Assembly: GCA_025153775.1 (NCBI GenBank)
Contig: JAOALC010000004.1
Coordinates: forward strand, 186,001-250,000
Reading direction: 5' to 3'
From: SAR92 clade bacterium H231
GTDB taxonomy: Bacteria > Pseudomonadota > Gammaproteobacteria > Pseudomonadales > Porticoccaceae
DNA: 64,000 bases
Both the position numbers and the translations under genes were made by a program. Of the stretch, positions 36,127 to 44,089 are shown piece by piece. Each line of letters starts with the position of its first letter. Position 1 is the first letter of the stretch. The notes under the pieces were generated by a model. That model made no database searches and was not told the DNA's origin. It saw only the letters and a list, made by a program, of their open reading frames with translations.

Positions 36127-36255
36127 AGGCTATTACTACCCCGGCGGGGCTGCGTCGCTTCGCGACTTGTCCAAATTCCGCCGTAGGCGCAATTTGTGAA
36201 CCTGGCGCTTTACGCTCGAATCCGCCGTTCCGGCAGTTAAATAAAAAAGGCCACC
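36127..36255. repeat. Direct repeat copy 2 leading into the tRNA-Pro terminator
   Basis: Second copy of the 129-bp element with compensated or partly decayed palindromes (for example CAAATTCCGCC against GGCGCAATTTG). It runs directly into the terminator at 36243-36273 and the partial tRNA at 36280. Confidence 0.8.
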
Positions 36256-36273
36256 TAAAAGGTGGCCTTTTTT
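36243..36273. terminator. Original tRNA-Pro terminator, now at the island's left end
   Basis: AAAAAAGGCCACC, loop TAAAA, GGTGGCCTTTTTT. On the minus strand it directly follows the CCA end of the partial tRNA-Pro copy, the position expected for a tRNA terminator before the island inserted. Confidence 0.85.
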
Positions 36274-36279
36274 ATTTAA

Positions 36280-36329
36280 TTGGTCGGGACGGCAGGATTT
36301 GAACCTGCGACCACTACACCCCCAGTGTA
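36280..36329 (-). repeat. Left attachment site: 3' fragment of tRNA-Pro
   Basis: Fifty bases identical to 53368-53417. On the minus strand they read from the anticodon loop (GGG) through the T arm to CCA. Beyond 36329 a 5-base insertion (TTGGA) is followed by GTGCGCT-CC, which still resembles the tRNA D-stem side, so the copy is a decayed tRNA. Confidence 0.85.
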
Positions 36330-36421
36330 TTGGAGTGCGCTTCCTTATAAATCAATGACTTACGAGCGCCTATGACACAGAAGGCTCTTAAGGCGGGACA
36401 CTACACTAGGCGGTATTTTGT

Positions 36422-36553
36422 ATGAAAAACAGCTTAAAAGACATGGTTTATGAAGGTTCTCGTAAGGCGCTTAATTGGCAAATGCAGATCACAGTAGATG
36501 CTTTCGAGATGTTAATTTTAGCAGTGATTGTTGAGGTAATTTTTATCCTGTAA
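36422..36553 (+). CDS. Possible 43-residue membrane peptide at island edge
   Basis: ATG to TAA, opening MKNSLKDMVYEGSRKALNW and ending in a hydrophobic segment (FEMLILAVIVEVIFIL). No ribosome-binding site is evident. It may be a real small protein or a remnant; low confidence. Confidence 0.25.
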   Translation: MKNSLKDMVYEGSRKALNWQMQITVDAFEMLILAVIVEVIFIL

Positions 36554-36634
36554 TTCATCTAATTCCCCTTAAATCTCAACTACTCCAAGTTGTGAGGCAT
36601 TACATTACCACACAGATCTGCCGTAAATGTATAT

Positions 36635-36661
36635 CTAATACTCTCTATTCTCGAGTATTAG
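36635..36661. promoter_or_regulatory. 9-bp inverted repeat upstream of the island LacI gene
   Basis: CTAATACTC (36635-36643) and GAGTATTAG (36653-36661) with a 9-base centre. It lies about 125 bases before the LacI start and may be an autoregulatory site or a hairpin. It differs from the AATGAATAcGTATG motif found at the other island promoters. Confidence 0.4.
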
Positions 36662-36785
36662 TCGGCCTGAATAACAACCAATAGATTGATTGCGCGCGCA
36701 TGCATTTAGGTGTAATCTTTGCCGAATATTTTGTGGACTAGTCGCTTTAGACGCTAGCCCCAAACTTAAAAATGAGGTCGATATA

Positions 36786-37820
36786 TTGAACAAAGAAGGC
36801 CCACATACATCGTTCGATATTGCCTATCTAGCAGGTGTCTCCCAACCGACCGTATCGAGAGCTTTACGGAACAGTCCGCTTGTCAGTGAGGGGACACGCA
36901 AAAAAGTCCAGGAAATAGCCAAACAGGTCAACTACAAAGTCGATCGCAACGCAGCCAATTTACGCACGAAAACCACCAAGACCATAGCTCTGCTAATATT
37001 TGAGGACCCTACTCTCGACGACTCGCAGATCAATCCGTTTTTTCTCTCTTTGCTCGGCAGCATCACACGTTCCTCAGCACTTGAAGGTTATGATTTACTG
37101 GTATCATTTCAGCAGCTATCAGAAGACTGGCATAGTGAGTATGAACTCTCACATCGCGCTGACGGAATCATTCTGCTGGGCTATGGCGATTATGTTAGAT
37201 ATCAAGAAAAACTACAGAAATTGGCAGATTCGGAAGCTCATTTTATTATCTGGGGGCCAATTGTCGATGGGCAAGCAGGTCATTCATTGGGTTGCGACAA
37301 TTTCTACGGAGGCTATCTCGCGACCAAACATCTACTGAATATGGGTCATCGATCGATTGCTTTTATTGGTGAAGCAAATCATCACTGCCCAGAATATTTA
37401 CTGCGCTATCAAGGCCATGAAAAAGCACTACTAGAACAGGATCTCAAACTGGACGCTTCTCTACTTCAGTTCTCCAGTAATCTTGAGTCCTCAGGTTATA
37501 CCGCGACTATGACGCTACTGGACAAAAAGACTGAATTTAGTGCTATTTTCGCCGCCAGTGATTTGATGGCGATTGGCGCGATCAAGGCGCTTAATGAGTC
37601 AGGCAAACGAGTTCCCCAAGACATTGCAGTGGTCGGCTTTGATGATATTATCACCGCGTCTTACATTAATCCCCCGTTGACGACTATTCACCAAGATACT
37701 GGCAAATCAGGCGAGTTACTAGTCAAAAACCTTGTTTCTTTGATTAATGGAGAGAAGCTCAAATCAAGTCTAGTTGAGCCCTCATTGATTATCCGCCAAT
37801 CCTGCGGTGCCTCTGAATAG
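36786..37820 (+). CDS. LacI-family transcriptional regulator of the island
   Basis: A TTG start at 36786 has GAGG eight bases upstream and gives 344 residues, the usual LacI length. The longest frame opens at a TTG at 36690 but adds a cysteine-rich stretch unlike the family. The helix-turn-helix is at the N-terminus (FDIAYLAGVSQPTVSRALRN), followed by the hinge helix (RNAANLRTKTT) and a periplasmic-binding-protein-like sensor (GCDNFYGGYLATKHLL, IFAASDLMAIGAI, VVGFDDI). Its HTH suits the three palindromic motifs at 46188, 50673 and 50809. It is divergent in orientation from the rest of the minus-strand island genes. Confidence 0.92.
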   Translation: MNKEGPHTSFDIAYLAGVSQPTVSRALRNSPLVSEGTRKKVQEIAKQVNYKVDRNAANLRTKTTKTIALLIFEDPTLDDSQINPFFLSLLGSITRSSALEGYDLLVSFQQLSEDWHSEYELSHRADGIILLGYGDYVRYQEKLQKLADSEAHFIIWGPIVDGQAGHSLGCDNFYGGYLATKHLLNMGHRSIAFIGEANHHCPEYLLRYQGHEKALLEQDLKLDASLLQFSSNLESSGYTATMTLLDKKTEFSAIFAASDLMAIGAIKALNESGKRVPQDIAVVGFDDIITASYINPPLTTIHQDTGKSGELLVKNLVSLINGEKLKSSLVEPSLIIRQSCGASE

Positions 37821-37828
37821 GATTATGA

Positions 37829-39343
37829 TTATTCCGCTGTGACCGGCTGATCTACCCGCAATGTAAACAGACCTGCCACGAGCATACTGCATCCACCTAT
37901 CACCAAGGCATAGATTGGCTGACCATCAAAAAATCGACTAATCAGGAATCCGAGGATGCTCGCTGCCAATATCTGCGGAAGCACAATAAAAAAGTTGAAA
38001 ATTCCCATATACAGGCCCATTTTCTTGAATGGCAGCACATTGGACAGCAGAGCATAGGGTACAGAGAGAATCGACGCCCAGGCAAAACCCACACCAACCA
38101 TTGGTAACAATAGCCATTGTGGATCTTGAATCAGCACAAATGAGATAAAGCCAATACCACCTAGCCATAGGTTAATCAGATGCACCGCTCTTAGACTCAA
38201 AAATCGTGTCATGATCGGAATACTAATAGCGGCGACCACTGCGGTCAGATTGTAAGTCGAGAATAACACTCCCACCCAGTCTGCGCCAATATTGTAGGCC
38301 TCGGAGCTGGCATCAGCTGTGGCATAGTGAAAAGAGGTAACTGCGGCGGTGGTCGAACTCCACATTGCAAAAAAAGGAAACCAACTAAAGAACTGCACCA
38401 CGGCGAGTTTTTGCATGGGCCGCGGCATATTAAATAGGTCGATCATCACATAAGAAAAGCCATTTTGATTACGACCTGCCGCTGCTAGAATTCCGGCTAG
38501 CAGTTGCAACAGACCAAACAGCGCCAGTCCGGCGGTGAGGATAAAGAGATTGCGATCAAGGCTGTTGATATTGTGATAGATCAGCACAGTGAGCAATAGG
38601 CCGGCGATCAGCCAGATACCCCCTCCCCGATAAAATTGCTGCGCAGAGCGCTGTGATTCAAGCACTACAGTCCGACCGGAAGCCTTATCTTCGGCGCGCT
38701 GAAATTCAGCTAATTGCTCCGGCGAATACTCTTCAGTGGAATAGACTGTCCACAGCACCGCCAGTAGAAAAATGGCGCCGCCAGCATAAAAGGCATATTT
38801 AACCGACAAAGGAATCTCACCTGCTACTGCAGTATTACTGATATCGAACCAATTGCTCATCATCCAGGGCAATGCCGAGGCAACGACCGCGCCGACCCCA
38901 ATAAAAAAGCTTTGCATAGCATAGCCAAGCGAACGCTGTTTTGGCGGTAACATATCACCGACAAACGCTCTAAAGGGCTCCATGGAAATATTGATAGAGG
39001 CATCTAGAACCCAGAGCATACCGGCGGCAATCCAAAGGGTTGGAGAGTTAGGCAAAATCAGCAGCGACAAGCTGGCGAGAATAGCGCCGACTAGAAAATA
39101 GGGGCGACGACGACCTAGCCGGCCCCAAGTATTGTCACTCATATAGCCAATAATCGGCTGTACAACTAAACCGGTGATCGGCGCGGCCACCCAGAGTAGC
39201 GTCATATTATTGTAGTCTGCACCCAGAGTCTGAAATATCCGACTCACATTGGCATTTTGCAAGGCAAAACCAAACTGAATACCCATAAATCCAAAGCACA
39301 TATTCCAGATTTGCCAAAACCCCAACTTTGCTTGTCCACTCAT
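37829..39343 (-). CDS. MFS sugar transporter, MalT/GPH-SUT type
   Basis: 504 residues with about 12 hydrophobic segments. The opening (FWQIWNMCFGFMGIQFGFAL) and the RLGRRRPYFL loop after TM2-3 are typical of the maltose/sucrose-type transporters found in alpha-glucan loci of Xanthomonas, Shewanella and Caulobacter. In the island it would carry maltose or malto-oligosaccharides across the inner membrane. It ends 8 bases from the convergent LacI stop. Confidence 0.88.
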   Translation of the reverse strand: MSGQAKLGFWQIWNMCFGFMGIQFGFALQNANVSRIFQTLGADYNNMTLLWVAAPITGLVVQPIIGYMSDNTWGRLGRRRPYFLVGAILASLSLLILPNSPTLWIAAGMLWVLDASINISMEPFRAFVGDMLPPKQRSLGYAMQSFFIGVGAVVASALPWMMSNWFDISNTAVAGEIPLSVKYAFYAGGAIFLLAVLWTVYSTEEYSPEQLAEFQRAEDKASGRTVVLESQRSAQQFYRGGGIWLIAGLLLTVLIYHNINSLDRNLFILTAGLALFGLLQLLAGILAAAGRNQNGFSYVMIDLFNMPRPMQKLAVVQFFSWFPFFAMWSSTTAAVTSFHYATADASSEAYNIGADWVGVLFSTYNLTAVVAAISIPIMTRFLSLRAVHLINLWLGGIGFISFVLIQDPQWLLLPMVGVGFAWASILSVPYALLSNVLPFKKMGLYMGIFNFFIVLPQILAASILGFLISRFFDGQPIYALVIGGCSMLVAGLFTLRVDQPVTAE

Positions 39344-39401
39344 AAGATCATTCCTATTGTTTTTCTTGCAGACTGAATTATTTTACCACTCGACTCGCTG
39401 C

Positions 39402-40364
39402 TCACGGTGAGCCCAACAGAAACAGCAACGGCATATGCAATCGCTTCTGCCACGCATTTTCCGAATGGTTTTCACCCTCAGCAATAAAGGTTTGCCAATT
39501 CTCTTCGCTATAGCCTTTTGACTGCATCAATTTATCAACTTCGGCCTGCAACGGCGGATACAGTGCATCTAGGTCCTCTGTACCGTGATCAAAGTAGAAT
39601 CTGTGGCGACCGGGCAATGGTACGGACTGATCGATATAGCGATAAAATGTATTGGGGATTGGGTTATTCTGCATATCAAAAATGCCCGGCCAATGAGATG
39701 ACAGGCAGGCAGCACCGGCAAAAATCTCAGGATATTCCGCCAATGCATACATTGAAATCAACCCGCCCATACTTGAACCCATAATAAAGGTGCTCTCTCT
39801 ACCTGATTTGGTCGCATAAGTGCTGTCGATAAAGGGTTTTAGCTCGTCGACCAAAAACTTTAAGTAGCTGTCTGAATATGGCGGCACAACAAATACACCA
39901 CTACCACCATCGCGAGTTGCCTTAATAATGGTTGCTCGCTGGGTATCAGTCAGACTCAACCAGGGCTTTTCGGGAAAGTACTCGCTATGACGCAGACCAT
40001 TGGTAGCGCTAGGAATAGCAACCACCATAAACGACCGCACCGAGCCTGCTGCAATTAGTTCAGCAGCGGTTTCATCAACACCCCACTCCTGCTGATTCCA
40101 CGCTACACTAGCGTCGAATAGCCCCTGGCCATCATGCATATAGAGCACATCATAGCGCTTCTCGCTACTGTAGTTATCGGGCAACCAGACGTAGATATTT
40201 CTCGATGGAATATACGCTGATGAGAAGTTTAAATGAGTGATAAGCTTTCCACTGGAGACTCTCGGCATCCGTTCCACGGACAGAACGCCCGCCAAACAGG
40301 TCTCAGTCAGTAGCAATAACACCGCAAATAGAGTGACTTTTAGTCGCGTATTGATGCTAATCAC
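39402..40364 (-). CDS. Secreted esterase (esterase D/enterochelin esterase fold)
   Basis: A GTG at 40364 overlaps the GH43 stop by GTGA and has AAGGG upstream, so it is preferred over the ATG at 40391; 320 residues. A signal peptide (about residues 1-25) is followed by an esterase-family alpha/beta hydrolase: RYDVLYMHDGQGLFD, the nucleophile elbow GSSMGG and a late GENHSENAW with the catalytic histidine. Related enzymes remove acetyl or feruloyl groups from polysaccharides. Translational coupling with GH43 suggests de-esterification of the same substrate. Confidence 0.85.
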   Translation of the reverse strand: MISINTRLKVTLFAVLLLLTETCLAGVLSVERMPRVSSGKLITHLNFSSAYIPSRNIYVWLPDNYSSEKRYDVLYMHDGQGLFDASVAWNQQEWGVDETAAELIAAGSVRSFMVVAIPSATNGLRHSEYFPEKPWLSLTDTQRATIIKATRDGGSGVFVVPPYSDSYLKFLVDELKPFIDSTYATKSGRESTFIMGSSMGGLISMYALAEYPEIFAGAACLSSHWPGIFDMQNNPIPNTFYRYIDQSVPLPGRHRFYFDHGTEDLDALYPPLQAEVDKLMQSKGYSEENWQTFIAEGENHSENAWQKRLHMPLLFLLGSP

Positions 40365-42046
40365 CTTTCGATCCCTTTGTAGCGAACCCAATCGAAATCG
40401 ACAAAATCTGTGGTCGACTCGCCGTTGCTAGTGGTGTACAGCCCCATATAGGCGCCGGTATAACCGCGACTCAGCAGTAGGTCAGCCCTAGTCTCGACAA
40501 ACGGCATCCAGCTCTGGCCTTGATCTAAGGAGTAACCAAAGTAATAGCTCTGGCCGGTGGCTTTGACACGCAAGCGGATCTCGCCCTGATAGTTTGCCAT
40601 TGGTGTCTGCGCCAAAACCTCGAGTGACTTCTTGGGTAATGCGGCCATAAGTTGCAAGCTGTAGCTGTCATCTCGTCGGACGATGGTATAACTCAGATAG
40701 TTGTTGTCCTTTTGAAACAAATTAACACCCGCCTCAACATTATTGGTCGAGGAGGTAAATTCCATAGCGACCTGATATTCAAAATCGCTCTCTGTTTGGC
40801 GAATTCCCATTAGGCTAGCGCGACCGCTGTTAGTCGGCACGGCGGGGCTGGTAGTCAGTCGTAAATAGCCTGGACGCTCGGTTGTGGAGTATAGGCCTGA
40901 CGCAGGCATGCGTCGAAAGTTCCACTGCAAATCTAATTCGGCTGTATCGAACTGATCGATAAATACAGTTTTTGGGTGCTGCTGACGATCACTAAATGGC
41001 AATGGATTAATGCGCTCGACCTTGCCAGTCAGTGGTGCAACTACCGGCCACTCATGACGCACCTGCTTCCACTTATAGGGTTCTCGTTCCCAAATGACTG
41101 GCATCAGATGCGTCTCTCTACCCATATTGGAACCCCGTTGCTCATCGCCACGTACGCCCAGAGCAACCATATACCATCGACCATCCGCTAGCTCAACCAG
41201 ATCACCGTGACCAGTGCTGTGTACCCAATTGTCATAGGACAGATGTCGAGACGTAAGAATTGGATTTCTTGCATTGCCTATGTAGGGGCCAGTAATTTTA
41301 TCACTAACGGCAATGGTGACTGCATGATCAAAACTAGTACCACCCTCTGCGACCATAAGATAATAACGTCCACTGCGCTTATAAATATGCGGCCCCTCAG
41401 CCCAGATCGCACCGTACAAGGCACCACGCCAAAGGAAATGACGAGGCCCCTTGAGCTGCCAACTCTGTGAGTCGAGCTCTTGTAGCCAGATCTCGCCCTC
41501 GCCTGGGTAGTTTGGCTTATTCGGCGCATGGGTGCCCACGTACCACACGCGGCCATCATCATCAAAAAATAGATCCGGATCTATACCTGGTGCACCATCG
41601 ATAATGTAGGGGTCGGACCAAGGGCCACTGATATTGTCCGCTGTCACAACAAAATTAATCATTTGTGCAGGCTGTGTGCTGCCAACCGGTTGATAGACAT
41701 TAGTGGTAATAATGTAGAACTTATCACCTCGACACCGCAACGTTGGCGCATGAATACCGCCATTTGACTGCACATCGAGCAGATTAATGCCGGCGTAGAC
41801 CTGCTCCGAGCGATGCAGGCCATACCCCACTAACGTCCAATTAACTAGATCATTACTCTGGTGGATTGGCAGTCCTGGAAAGTACTCAAACGAGGAATTA
41901 ACCATGTAAAAGGTATTATTTACTCGGCAGATACTGGGATCCGGATAGCCACCAGGCAAGATCGGATTAGTAAAACTGACTTCATTAGCATCGCTGTAGT
42001 AGGTCGACACTAGTAACGCCGCGATTAGCATCAGCCTTATGAGCAT
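40361..42046 (-). CDS. GH43-family beta-xylosidase/arabinofuranosidase-type hydrolase
   Basis: 561 residues with a signal peptide (cleavage near SDA-NE). The five-bladed propeller domain (about 22-330) carries the three catalytic acids in GGYPDPSI (base), GIDPDLFF (pKa modulator) and WAEGPHIY (acid). A C-terminal beta-sandwich (about 360-555), as in GH43 beta-xylosidases, follows. Substrates of this group are xylo- and arabino-oligosaccharides, unexpected inside a locus otherwise devoted to alpha-glucans. The exact specificity cannot be read from sequence alone. Confidence 0.9.
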   Translation of the reverse strand: MLIRLMLIAALLVSTYYSDANEVSFTNPILPGGYPDPSICRVNNTFYMVNSSFEYFPGLPIHQSNDLVNWTLVGYGLHRSEQVYAGINLLDVQSNGGIHAPTLRCRGDKFYIITTNVYQPVGSTQPAQMINFVVTADNISGPWSDPYIIDGAPGIDPDLFFDDDGRVWYVGTHAPNKPNYPGEGEIWLQELDSQSWQLKGPRHFLWRGALYGAIWAEGPHIYKRSGRYYLMVAEGGTSFDHAVTIAVSDKITGPYIGNARNPILTSRHLSYDNWVHSTGHGDLVELADGRWYMVALGVRGDEQRGSNMGRETHLMPVIWEREPYKWKQVRHEWPVVAPLTGKVERINPLPFSDRQQHPKTVFIDQFDTAELDLQWNFRRMPASGLYSTTERPGYLRLTTSPAVPTNSGRASLMGIRQTESDFEYQVAMEFTSSTNNVEAGVNLFQKDNNYLSYTIVRRDDSYSLQLMAALPKKSLEVLAQTPMANYQGEIRLRVKATGQSYYFGYSLDQGQSWMPFVETRADLLLSRGYTGAYMGLYTTSNGESTTDFVDFDWVRYKGIER

Positions 42047-42162
42047 TTTTTTGTAGCATTTGAAAAATAATTCTTTATAGGACAGTTCTTTTTCATAGCT
42101 CCCTCAATGATCATTCGCGCCCAAACATTCATGCCAAGCCAAGCGACATGCCTAAATTGCGC

Positions 42163-44010
42163 TTACCGCAACTCAAGAATAACAGCCGATTTTTCTGGCA
42201 CCACAAGGGGTTTTTCTATATTGACTACTGCACCGTTTATCACCTCAATGCCCGTAACTGCGTCACCAATAGTATCTGCATATTGTGCTGTGTCGACGCG
42301 ACGCATTTCATTGCTGTTATTCATAATCACCATCACCTTCTGCCTATCTGACACTCGAAAGTAGGTATACAACCCATTAAATGGCGCGTAATGTATCAAT
42401 TTACCGTTATGAATTGCATCCGCACCTTTACGCCAGTTCAACAGCTTGGTTATAAATTGCTGTGCCCCTTTTTCAACCGCAGTTAACCCCTCGCCGGTAA
42501 AAGCATTGATCTTGTCACCCCGCCATCCACCAGGGAAGTCACTACGGATAATGCCGTGTTCACCGGTGCCAGGATTGGCCATCAGTATCTCGGTACCATA
42601 CAGAAACTGCGGGATACCTCTGGTGGTCATCAGGAATGTCATCACCATTTCAAAACGATCCAAGTGCTCATCTAACTGAGTAAAGATGCGGCTCTGATCA
42701 TGATTGTCAGCCAGTATCACCAAATTGTCTGGGTCAGGATAGATAAAGTCACTGGACAGAGATTGATAGATTCGCACCAGACCCGAGTTCCAGTTCTCCT
42801 CCTCAGTCACAGCCTGAACTAATGCATGGCGTAGCGGAAAGTCCATCAAACTGGGCAATCCGGAGTCAAAACCATCCTGATTGATTTTGCCTCGTTGCCA
42901 GTAGGATACGTTGACAGGATTTTCTGCAGTTTCCTCGCCGACTAGATTAAAATTAGGGTATTCACGTAACACAGCATCGGTAAATGGACGCATAAATGCC
43001 TTTTGGATATAAGGCCAGGTGTCAATGCGATAGCCAGAAAGGCCAGCCGTTTCAATCCACCAAATACTGTTTTGAATCTGATATGTGGTAACAAAGGGGT
43101 TATCAAAATTCATATCAGGCATGGTTTCGACAAACCACCCATTGGACATTCGTTTACGGTCAGATGGTGCCGCATGAATATCTTGGATCGCTTCGCGACG
43201 ACTATTGGTGCTAACATATTTGCCACCGTAGTTTATCCAGTTTGCGAACGGCAGATCGCTCATCCAAGGATGCTCAGAACCAATATGATTAGGTACTAGG
43301 TCATGAATAATACCGATGCCGTGCCCTGCGGCTCGTCGCGATAATTCTGCGTAAAGCTCGTTACTGCCAAAACGCGGATCGATGCGATAGAGATCTGTTG
43401 CGGAGTAACCGTGATAGGTCATCTGGGTCATATTGTTTTCCACCATTGGGGTTATCCACAACTGAGTGATACCCAGATCCTGCAGATAATCAAGGTGATT
43501 AATAATGCCCTGAATATCGCCCCCGTGCCGACCGATATGATGGTTTCTATCGAGACCCTCTTTCATCGACAACAGCTGGTCATTGCCTTCATCCCCATTG
43601 GCAAAACGATCCGGCACAATCAAATAAATAACATCTTTTGGAGAAAAACTTTGACGCTGTGCAGAGCCCGACTCGCGCTTCTGTAATGGATATTGCCATG
43701 TGGCAATAACCTCACCCTGATATTCAAAAGTCAGCGGAATAGTGCCGGCACTAATGTTTTTGTCCATTTCGAGGTCGACAAACAGATAATTGCTGCTATC
43801 GCCCGGCGTGGTGTCAACTATCTTAACATCGGGATGATCAGTCACAACCTTGGCCTCAGAAATATCCTCGCCGTAGACCATCAACTGAAGATCGGGACTG
43901 GCCATTCCTGCGAACCAGTTAGGCGGGTCGATACGATCAACTGCGGTGTGACCAACGCTACTAAATAGCGTTAATCCAATGATCAAGATAGCTTTGATTT
44001 GACTCACCAT
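42163..44010 (-). CDS. Secreted GH13 alpha-amylase/cyclomaltodextrinase-like enzyme
   Basis: The ATG at 44010 follows GGAGG and opens directly into a signal peptide (MVSQIKAILIIGLTLFSSVG); the frame is open to 44067 but the extra residues are charged and not signal-like. 615 residues. An N-terminal beta-sandwich (about 25-110) precedes the GH13 barrel. Catalytic motifs are GYRIDTWPY (nucleophile Asp), LVGEETAENP (acid Glu) and LADNHDQSR (Asp). DLVPNHIGSEHPW is conserved region I. It resembles SusA-type periplasmic neopullulanases that cut starch oligosaccharides. Confidence 0.92.
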   Translation of the reverse strand: MVSQIKAILIIGLTLFSSVGHTAVDRIDPPNWFAGMASPDLQLMVYGEDISEAKVVTDHPDVKIVDTTPGDSSNYLFVDLEMDKNISAGTIPLTFEYQGEVIATWQYPLQKRESGSAQRQSFSPKDVIYLIVPDRFANGDEGNDQLLSMKEGLDRNHHIGRHGGDIQGIINHLDYLQDLGITQLWITPMVENNMTQMTYHGYSATDLYRIDPRFGSNELYAELSRRAAGHGIGIIHDLVPNHIGSEHPWMSDLPFANWINYGGKYVSTNSRREAIQDIHAAPSDRKRMSNGWFVETMPDMNFDNPFVTTYQIQNSIWWIETAGLSGYRIDTWPYIQKAFMRPFTDAVLREYPNFNLVGEETAENPVNVSYWQRGKINQDGFDSGLPSLMDFPLRHALVQAVTEEENWNSGLVRIYQSLSSDFIYPDPDNLVILADNHDQSRIFTQLDEHLDRFEMVMTFLMTTRGIPQFLYGTEILMANPGTGEHGIIRSDFPGGWRGDKINAFTGEGLTAVEKGAQQFITKLLNWRKGADAIHNGKLIHYAPFNGLYTYFRVSDRQKVMVIMNNSNEMRRVDTAQYADTIGDAVTGIEVINGAVVNIEKPLVVPEKSAVILELR

Positions 44011-44089
44011 TCCCTCCAATGATTTTGTTTGATTACTCCGAATGACACCGCGTTTCAATAACGTCATGCCTGCTTTTTAATTGTAACTC

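Noticed and set aside
35933-36255. Direct repeats as a possible CRISPR array
   Set aside because: Only two copies of about 129 bp containing internal palindromes; no short regular repeats and no cas genes.
44043-44056. TGACACCG followed by CGTTTCA upstream of the secreted GH13 gene
   Set aside because: It resembles half of the uronate operator but lacks the ACCGGT centre and palindromic symmetry; probably chance.
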